64,000 nucleotides of DNA from positions 2,046,001 through 2,110,000 of the forward strand of contig NC_063012.1 of the NCBI RefSeq assembly GCF_020509005.1. The letters run 5' to 3'. Shown here piece after piece: positions 56,542 through 64,000 of this stretch. This DNA is from Fulvia fulva (taxonomy: Eukaryota > Ascomycota > Dothideomycetes > Mycosphaerellales > Mycosphaerellaceae). The translations under genes and the position numbers were made by a program. The first letter of the stretch is position 1, and each line of letters opens with the position of its first letter. The notes beneath the pieces are model-generated. The model saw only the letters and a list, made by a program, of their open reading frames with translations. It was not told where the DNA came from and did not search any database.

Positions 56542-59500
56542 TAAATCTCGTAGTCGATACCTAGTCGGTAAGGTAGGAGTCCCTTGTAGTCCTTTACTAA
56601 GAAAGTATCTATAATGTCGTAGTATATAGGCGGGAGCTTCTCTTTAGAATTGTAGTTAAACTGCTTGTTTAAGAACTGATCTAGGTTATTAGCTACTATC
56701 GCGCTTAGTTTAAGGCTATTATCGTTATTATTGTTATCCTCGCGCCCCGTCGGTATAATATAGAAGTACTCGGCCCTAGGCCGGTACGCGTATATCTCCT
56801 ATACGTACTACGAGACTTCCTAGCAATCCACCTCTTTATCTACCTCTAGAGCGGATATATCTAGCTCCGCCCCTCCGGCTATAAATCCTACTAATTCGCT
56901 AGTAAAGGGCTTTAGTCTATATTTCGTTCTACCGATATAGTTTAGAGATTATACTATTGTCGATGTCTTATTATATAGATAGTAATCGAAGTAGTAGTCA
57001 GATCTAAACGCCACCTCGCTAGTTTCCTAGAAGATATTCGGGTTGTACGCGGAGAGCTATAGTAGTCTAAAGATAATGTCGTATTCGAGGTCCGTAACGT
57101 AGTATAGTATTTGCTCGTAATAACCGCCGATAACTATGTCTATAAGGGCTATATATATAATCTAACGCGCTATAGCCGATCTATCTCCTAGTATTAATCG
57201 TCTGTTCTTTATCAAAGGGATTAAGGGGGTTATAGGTTTACGTATAAATTTCTAATTAAGAAAGAGAGAGGTAGAGGTAGAATCTATAAGGCCGCGAGCC
57301 TTTTTATGTTATATCGTTACGGGTAATACTATATAAGGGTATATAGCTACTTGTTACTTATCTAGTATATATACTAATATCTTAAGCTCCTTACTATAGT
57401 CCGTCTCTTATATTCTATATCTCTTAATCTTATACTCTTTCTATCTTAGAAAGTTCGGTTACTAACCGCTATCTACTACGCTTAGGTAGCGGTCGTGCCA
57501 TTTCCCTATTACTATAGGTCGGTAGTAAGGGAGCTAAGGCTCGGGTTAGCGTTCGCGTTATTTCGTAGGCATAGAGGGCGGTAGTCGCCGTCGTAACTAT
57601 ATATTAGGCATTCGGGGTTTATTAATACGTACGAGCCTATACGGTAGCGGTAGTACTTACCCTACTTCTTAAGGTCCTTACGCTACTTACGGTTCAATAA
57701 AGGTAGGTTCTATAAGTAAACCGGTAGGTCCTCCTTCTTCTTCGTACCTACGTATTATAGTAGTCGCTAGACGATTATAGCGGTCGTACTAGTAGCTACG
57801 GCGCCTACGGCATTACTACCGCCCTATACGCCGTTATTGTTCGAATTAGGGTTGCTACGTAGGCGCTCCTTCTATAGATATAGTCGGTCGGTCTCGTAGA
57901 AGCTCTTATATAATACCGTATATTTCTTAATAACATCCTATATATCGTATAAGCGTCTATCTACTTCCCTATCGCCAAAAGTCTTAATAAAGTACTTACG
58001 GTTTAGGCGGTTACGAAATAGTATTAGCTTAGTCTCGTCGGTCTACTCTATCTAAGCACGTAGCTTCGAGTAGCGGGCGTAGAAGGTAATAAAGGTCTCG
58101 CCCTACTCCTACTTATAGGTAGCGATATTAACTATAGCCTTAGTTCCTTCGTTATAGATACCGTACTAGCGCGTTATCTAATCTAGTAGTTCTTTACTAG
58201 TCCTAAACTCGTTAAATAATTATTGTCTAGGTACGGGGATCCTCGGCTTAATACTTCTCTAAGGGTCGCCCTATGTCTATCTATATATAAAACGTAGGCC
58301 GTCTACCTCGGAGCGGAAAGTAGTTATAGTTAGCTTAAGAAGTGCGCTACTATACTAACTATCGAAGTTAGGGTTATTATCGTTCTTAAAGTACTCTAGG
58401 TTAGGCACGCCCTTACTAACCTCGATACCGCGTATTATAGTACGGTTAATAGTAAATAGGCGTTCTAAAAGTTCGGTTAGGGGAGTCTATATACGGGTGT
58501 TACGCGCTCGAGAGTCGCGACCGTTATTATTAGGTCGTAGACGGTTTCTATTACGTCCTCGGTCGTTATTACTATTACCGTTATTATTATTGTTACTACT
58601 ACCTCCGCCGCCGCCGCCTCTACTAGTAGCTTTACGATACTTACGTATTAGCTACTCGAGTAAAGTCTCGCGCGGAGGTAAGTAGGAGGGTCGGCGACTA
58701 GAGCGGCCCCTACCTCTATTCTATATAGTGTCTTTAGTAGCTTAGAGTCGAGTCTTTAGATCGTTAACCTCCTTCTATAGAGCCTAGTTCTTAGCTTCGG
58801 CATCCTATACCTTCTTCTTCTCCTTTTCGTAAATCTCGCTAAATTACTTATATAGGTTATTAGCCTCCCTATACTTCTTCTCTACCTCTTATAACTTTAC
58901 TAGGTCATAATCCTTCTAACTCTTTAGGTCTACGGCTATCTTCTATATTATAGCCTCCTCGCTTCGTAGTATCTTATAGGTACGGTCATACTCGGTATAT
59001 AGCGTAGTGTACTAGGTGTTCTAGAGGTTATTAGCTCGCTCTATTATATCGAGTTGTCTACCTTTAGTAATTGCTATATTCACTACCTATAGTACGAAGT
59101 CGTAGGTAGTCTTTAGGTACTAGGATACGAGAGTCGTAAGTTTATCTAGTATAACATTCTAGTATTCGGATACGAGAATGTGCTCTACCTCGTCGAGTAA
59201 TAGGTATACCTTGTCTAGGTCCTCTTCGAGCTTAAATTCGAACAGTTCTATAAAGTTAATCTTACTACCTTCTTCTCGCTCGAAGGCTTTCTAGTAAGCT
59301 TTATTAATTTCCTATTATAGCGCGACACCGGTATCTACTATAACCCGCCGGTTATCGTTCTATATCTAACTCTAAGGAAAAGAGGAGAGGTCGGGGAAAA
59401 GAGATGTACGCTACTTACCTTTACTCTTAGGCTTTAGTAGCGGTAGTATACTGCCGTTTGTCTATAAAGTTATATTATCTAGGTTCGGGGGAGGCGTAAC

Positions 59501-59572
59501 GATACCTATTTCCTAACTATCTACGAGCACGCGACTACCTACTAATAATATCGCCGCGTTACGTTCTCTAGG
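56542..59572 (-). pseudogene. Gypsy G2 gag and protease region (decayed)
   Basis: A likely start codon at 59572 opens MPRERNAAILLVGSR. The gag has a helical, Glu/Lys-rich half (about 58700-59250) and a Gly/Asn-rich linker (GGGGGGSNNNNNG near 58600). A capsid core lies near 57900-58250 (FITFYARYSKLRA, LFRNRLNRKYFI). A former zinc knuckle near 57620 has tyrosines in two cysteine positions (KYYRYRIGSYVLINPEC). The segment 56900-57240 reads like a retroviral-type protease region (LIDIVIGGYYEQILYYVTDL). Stops are RIP-type. The plus-strand leucine-rich frame at 58497-58685 is antisense to the linker and not a gene. Confidence 0.7.
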
Positions 59573-59647
59573 CATTTACGCGCTATACGCCTTACCGTAT
59601 TCTATATTCTAATACGACTTTACGCGTCCTTCGAGTTCTATAGTTCT
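59573..59647 (-). other. G2 leader, interrupted by the copia element
   Basis: A short RIP-mutated stretch upstream of G2 gag. The primer-binding site and 5' LTR of G2 would lie beyond the copia element, outside the window. Confidence 0.5.
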
Positions 59648-59882
59648 TGTTAAGATGTAGCATCTTAAAGGGGGTCAACAATCAGGAAGTGATCTAGTAG
59701 CCTAAGGCATCCACGATGACTCAGCTTGTAGGGAGATACCTTCTCTCCCCTTTAGCTTAGATAGACATACAATACAATCAACATATTGGTTCCTAATATA
59801 TTGCTGCATGCTCGTGCTATTAGTCAGTTGAAGATTGATCTCTTACTCCACTCCGCTGCTATCCACCCGTACCTGTTTAATA
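59648..59882 (+). repeat. 5' LTR of the copia element
   Basis: About 235 bp beginning TGTTAAGATGtagCATCTTAA, whose first bases form a perfect 8-bp inverted repeat. It ends near ...tttaata, just before the primer-binding site. The last CA appears changed to TA. A RIP-mutated piece of the same LTR lies at 23246-23352. Without the 3' LTR the right edge is inferred. Confidence 0.75.
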
Positions 59883-59897
59883 GGTTATGAGCCCGGG
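59883..59897 (+). promoter_or_regulatory. Primer-binding site complementary to the initiator tRNA-Met anticodon arm
   Basis: ggttatgagcccggg follows the LTR. The core ggttatgagccc is the reverse complement of the anticodon stem-loop of initiator tRNA-Met (GGGCTCATAACC). This fits half-tRNA priming as known for Drosophila copia and yeast Ty5. Confidence 0.7.
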
Positions 59898-60306
59898 TTT
59901 GTGCAGGAATAAGAGCAACCTATATCAGTACAGGTTACTTGTATCCCTTGCTATCGTAGCAGAAAACATCTAGGAATCAGAAGTCTACCCCGTCTATCCT
60001 ATCAAGGAGCTTAGTTCGATACTAAGTGATAGGTAACCCAGACAAGGACTCTGTGCGGCTTACTCAAAGCCAATACCTTGAAGATACTCTATAGGCAGAA
60101 CTGCATCGAGATACTATCAAGAAGGACTTCAAGTAAGTCATTTGAAGCTCTGCTAGGAGAGACAGACCTGTGTCCTAGCCCCGAGACCTCACACCGCTCC
60201 TTCTTTACTTTACTAAGCAGGCCTTGGTATCCACACCTACGAACTTTCCCATTCTACACCAGAAGCCTCAGCAGGATCTGAGCCACCACCTTGGAACATA
60301 CACACC
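59898..60306 (+). other. Copia leader, no gene
   Basis: Untranslated leader between the primer-binding site and gag. A 67-codon open frame (60078-60281) has no recognisable features and is not called. The gag start is uncertain and could lie within the end of this stretch. Confidence 0.5.
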
Positions 60307-61425
60307 TTGTTTCATTACATCCAATTTATTATAGATTCATACCAAGAGAAGACAGAGGAGAAGGGAGGCAAAATCCCAATTCTTGGGAGGGACAATTGGA
60401 AGAGATGGTTCAACCTTCAGAGATACAAGATGGAGAGCCAATCAGCATTCTTTGCAATTGATGACCTAATGGAAGTGTCTTTTGACAACATCAAGGGCAA
60501 GACTCTGAAACTCCAAGAAGAGGCTACAACCAAAGAGATCCTCAATACGCTAATATGGACAAGACACAATGCAGTATGCAACTTCAGTATCCTTAGTAGG
60601 ATCACAGAAGAAGATGAATTTGAGCTTGAGGGCTCATATGAATCTAGAAGAGCTGCTGAGAAGTGGGTGTATCTCTGGAACAAGTATAGCCAGGTGCTAC
60701 CAACCCATGCACATGAGCTCACAAAGCAATTTGTGACCTTTGAGATGAGTGAAGAGTTCACCATCAGATCTGCATAGACACACCTGGTTTCTCTTGGAAA
60801 AAGGATTGCTGATGTTGACCCAGAGGGTCAGCATTACAGGAAAGCTGATGTGAGGATGACCCAGCTCTTAAGCTCACTGCCACCTGACTACTATGTAGCC
60901 AGGGATACTATCATGGCTCAGCCAAAGATGGATCATAAAAGGACCTTAAAGATCCTTGAAGCTCAAGAAGCCAGGTTGGATCCCTCTAAGGCTGAGTATG
61001 GCATGGCAGCCACCTGGGTCAAGCCCTCAGGTCTAGCAAGACCACTCTCCTGCCTTCTCTGTGAGAAGGATCATCTGATCAAGGACTGCCCTAGTTTGCC
61101 TGAGGCAAGAAAGGTCCTTAGATCTCATTCCCAACCACCATCTTCCCAGAATACAACACATGTCAAGAAGAAGAGAACTCCACCACCCACTTCAAGGAGG
61201 ACACCAAGAGAGAAGTCCTCTATAGAAGAACTTAAGAAAATGGTGAAGAAACTCAGCTCTGACATGCTGTCACTCCAGAAGAACCAGGCCCAGTCTTATA
61301 CCTCTAAAGCAAAGAAGACTGGAAAAGGTTTCTCCGCCCAAGAGTCACCATGCAGCTCATCCCCAGAGACAATGTCTGATGATGATGAGTATGATGAAGT
61401 GGCTCACTCAACTGCAGAAGTCTAA
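60307..61425 (+). pseudogene. Copia gag with zinc knuckle, one internal amber
   Basis: One frame from ATG 60307 to TAA 61423-61425, broken by TAG at 60775-60777. The N-terminal part (LGRDNWKRWFNLQRYKMES) is typical of copia gag. A CX2CX3HX4C knuckle, CLLCEKDHLIKDC, lies near 61050-61090. A Lys-rich basic stretch (61140-61320) and an acidic tail (SDDDEYDEV) follow. The protein would form the virus-like particle and bind RNA. A later start at the internal Met of KMESQ is possible. In copia elements gag and pol are usually one frame, and the frame does continue into protease after the TAA. Confidence 0.8.
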
Positions 61426-61764
61426 GGCAAGTTCCCCTCGTCAGAGTGGTTACTTGACTCCTGTGCTTCATCCTATATGACTGACCAAAGCTGCCTCTTT
61501 AGATCTATGACTCCCTTAACAAGGAAGAAATGGATCAAAGTGGGAGGTGGGTTTTTATTGGCCACTCATATTGGGAATGCAGAGATGAGTGGGAGAGCTG
61601 GCAGAAAAGTTGTTTTGGAAGATGTCCTGCTTGTACCCAAGCTAGGAGTGAACCTGGTTTCATGGAACCAGTTTAGCAAGCAGTTTGGTGTGCAACCTCC
61701 ATCATTTTCTCTTGTTTCCCCCTCTGGTGAGACTGTTGTCCAGACAAAGCTCCTTGGGGGGGGG
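61426..61764 (+). pseudogene. Copia protease region
   Basis: The frame of gag continues after TAA 61423-61425 with EWLLDSCASSYMTDQ, the aspartic protease active-site region (usually D-S/T-G/A-A-S). Here it is DSCAS. Further on are FLLATHIGNAEMSGRAGRKV and VLLVPKLGVNLVSWNQ, matching the rest of the copia protease fold. The frame is lost at a run of nine G (61756-61764). Confidence 0.75.
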
Positions 61765-63050
61765 TTCCATTCATTGATGAGATTTCTCCTCTCCTACAAG
61801 AACGGGCACATTACTCATCATGTGCACCACCAATGGAGAATGCCTTTGTGACTGCTCAATCAGAGACCGACCTGAAGCAGTAGGAGCTTTGGCATAGAAG
61901 ATTTGCACACTTTGGGAAGAATTTGCTCCAGAATCTTCACAAGGTAACAGACTTGAAAGAACCCATTCCTATCCCTAAGGATGGCTTTCACCAGTGCAGA
62001 GTATGCTCAATAGCAAAGATGAAGAAGTACAAAGGCAAAGTTACAGAGAGAAGACCTGAAAGACTTGCCCTTGTATCTATTGACATATGTGGCCCACTAC
62101 CAATCTCAAGACTAGGATTCAAATACTGGCTTGAGATTGTTGACAACTTCTCTAGGAAGAAGTGGACCTTTCCTCTTAGGAAAAGAGAAGATGCTCCAGT
62201 TGCTCTCCAGAACTAGAAGATCAAAGCAGAGAGGAAATCATCAGCGCAGCTGAAAGCAGTAAGACTTGACAATGCAAAAGAACTTATTGCATTAGTGAAG
62301 CAGTGGGAGAAGGATTTGGGGATTGGGCTCGAGCCGACTGAGGCATACAACTCTCTACAGAATGGACCAGTTGAGAGGTCAATACAAACCTCAGAGGACT
62401 CTATAAGGGCAATGCTTGAAGAGGCTAAAATGCCGGTTGAATTTTGGCCTGAAGCACTAGAGGCCCAAACTTATATGAGGAACAAACTGCCAAATGGCCC
62501 AGATTACGATAGGTTCAAGGTTTCACCAGATGAGGCTTTTGATGGTATCAAACCGACCATCAACCATTTGAAAGTTTGGGGATGCAAAGCTGTTGTCTAT
62601 ATGGACACAAGATCCCAACCTCAATGGGCAAGAAGTGACAAGCTAATGAATAGGGGTAAAGAAGCAGTGTTTATTAGGTATGTTGAAAACACAGCTAAAG
62701 CCTGGCTCTTTTGGGAACCAGACATGAGAGCTGTTAAACAACACACACATGCAGACTTCTTTGAGGACCAGCCTGGAGGTGATATGGGTCTCAATGTTCC
62801 AACATTGAATCTACTAAGCAGTGCACCAGCTAGGAAGCCCTTAGGAAGGCCGAGGAAGAACGTATCCTTAGGACAATCTACCTACCATTCAGGCGTCCAT
62901 CAGAGCCCCCCCGAAATAGATCAGCCAATTGAGAGCCCTAAAGTCGCTCAGCCGAGAAAGCTGTTTGTGCAACTTCCCTAGCCTCCGGAGAACGTAGGGG
63001 AATTTCAGAAAATCGATCAGCTAATTGAGAGAAGCTCCCTAGATCCCTAG
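61765..63050 (+). pseudogene. Copia integrase: GAG-pre-integrase and catalytic core, with nonsense codons
   Basis: After the G9 run the frame is shifted (codon phase of 61884). It reads through MENAFVTAQSETDLKQ, TAG 61881-61883, ELWHRRFAHFGK (the H..H of the integrase zinc finger) and CRVCSIAKMKKYKGK. The core follows: SIDICGPLPISRLGF (first Asp), LDNAKELI (second Asp) and NGPVERSIQT (Glu). TAG codons lie at 62214, 62979 and 63048. The tail 62820-63050 is the variable linker towards RT. Confidence 0.8.
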
Positions 63051-64000
63051 GAAATAGACGTTACTAGGTCACAAGTGACGGTCCCTAAATCATCCCTTGG
63101 AAAGAGAAAGGCTGACTATGATGTTGAGGGCTATGACATGAAACAGAAAGCCCCAAAATCTATGGTCCCTAAGCCCGAACTAACCACTGAAGTGGGAGAA
63201 GCAATGGACCTCTTAGAGAACCTTGCTGCTTTTCACCAAGCTTTCTTTGCAGCCATGCAATCAGTGGACAGTTCAATACCATGGGATAGCGAATTCCTGG
63301 AAGAAGTTGAGGAAATGGCCTTTGCAGCAACTGTAGAAGCCATTGTATACAAGTAAGAGGTCCCAATTCCAAAATCCTACAAGGATGCTGTGAATGACAA
63401 GAAATGGGGACATCTTTAGAAGGAAGCAATCCAAAAGGAACTAGATGCTCTACAGAGTAACAACACCTGGGAAAATTCTGTTCCACCAAAAGGAGCAAAT
63501 CTGGTTACATCAAGATGGGTCTTTGATATTAAGAGAAGCATTAGTGGAGCTATTGAAAAGTTCAAGGCTAGACTAGTTGCAAGGGGCTTCTCACAGAAGT
63601 TTAGTGTTGACTTTATGGAGACATTTGCACCTACAGTAAGACAGGACACCCTTAGGGTGTTTATAGCTATTGTGTGTAAGAAGGATCTTCATCTTCACCA
63701 AGTGGATGTGAACAATGCATTCACAGAAAGCACCCTCCATGAAGACATCTTCATGTTACCACCACCAGGAGTTGAGCTTCCACCAAACATGGTGTTCAAA
63801 ATCCTCAAAAGCTTGTATGGACTTAAGCAAGCAGCTAGAGATTGGAATCAACTCTGTGTGTTAAAGCTCAGAGAGATTGGATTCACACAGTCAGAAGTGG
63901 ATCCATGCCTACTTATCTATAAGAAGAGGGAGATCATAATCCTTATACATGTGGATGACATTCCAATTGCTGCACCAAAGTTGACAGATGTTCTCCGGTT
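63051..64000 (+). pseudogene. Copia reverse transcriptase, cut by window end
   Basis: Same frame as integrase. After linker sequence with TAA 63354-63356 and TAG 63417-63419, the RT is open from 63420 to the window edge. It shows NTWENSVPPKGANLVTSRWV, FKARLVARGFSQKF, HQVDVNNAF (first catalytic Asp), KILKSLYGLKQAARDWN and HVDDIPIAA (YVDD-type box). It copies the genomic RNA into cDNA. The core looks undamaged in the visible part. Confidence 0.85.

Larger units (their letters stand above)
59648..64000 (+). mobile_element. Ty1/copia retrotransposon, 5' LTR to RT, cut by window end
   Basis: Plus-strand element with normal CpA content: LTR, primer-binding site, leader, gag, protease, integrase and RT in the copia order (integrase before RT). 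It inserted into the G2 leader. RNase H and the 3' LTR lie beyond 64000. Confidence 0.88.

Noticed and set aside
58497..58685. Leucine/proline-rich frame that looks like a membrane segment
   Set aside because: Antisense to the Gly/Asn-rich linker of G2 gag; low-complexity artefact.
60078..60281. 67-codon frame in the copia leader
   Set aside because: No motif, no relation to gag, and this position is normally untranslated.

Overview
The window looks like part of a chromosome of a filamentous ascomycete (Pezizomycotina). The clues are a short intron with a CTAAC branch site, a fungal-style mitochondrial protein, Tad1-like LINEs, chromodomain gypsy elements, and above all a genome-defence signature. 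Most of the sequence has lost nearly all CpA and TpG dinucleotides in favour of TpA, while CpG is kept. This is what repeat-induced point mutation (RIP) leaves behind. No species can be named from the sequence alone.

Positions 1-1190 are ordinary host DNA. They hold the 3' end of a probable sphingoid-base/diacylglycerol kinase gene (+) and, convergent to it, a small intron-containing gene for a mitochondrially targeted protein (-). From about 1190 to 64000 the window is one nested transposon island with no recognisable host gene.

LINE families (named here A to E). A (1953-6869, -) and B (about 39993-44857, -) are related two-ORF LINEs that are nearly intact: ORF1 has three zinc knuckles, and ORF2 has an AP endonuclease, an FVDD reverse transcriptase and a terminal zinc-binding segment. 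A carries seven nonsense codons and B two. Family C has a half-decayed copy C2 (51553-56527, -), a fully decayed copy C1 (28385-33387, +) and a truncated copy C3 (19723-20945, -). Family D is heavily decayed, with copies D1 to D5 over 1.5-19.7 kb and 37-40 kb. E is a divergent decayed LINE split across 23.4-25.25 kb and 35.33-36.96 kb.

LTR elements. G1 (25257-35324, +) is a chromodomain gypsy element with two 520-bp LTRs and a 5-bp target duplication. G2 (about 47938-59647, -) is a second chromodomain gypsy element. A lightly mutated Ty1/copia element (59648 to beyond 64000, +) begins inside the G2 leader. Two further decayed gag-like reading frames lie at 20946-22380 and 44858-46060.

Nesting can be read from target-site duplications: A is in D1; D3 is in D2, which is in D1; C1 is in G1, which is in E; D5 is in D4, which is in E; C2 and copia are in G2, which is in a fold-back repeat (F). 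B sits against D4 without a matching duplication. Younger insertions carry less RIP, so decay and nesting order mostly agree. I found no CRISPR, rRNA or credible tRNA, and no clearly new protein system. The most unusual observations are a shared 3'-terminal motif and ATCT tail across four LINE families, a conserved stop/start junction between LINE ORFs, alternative 5' modules in family D, a snap-back LINE insertion, and a long inverted repeat (F) whose outer ends carry CCGAGCGGGCT repeats.
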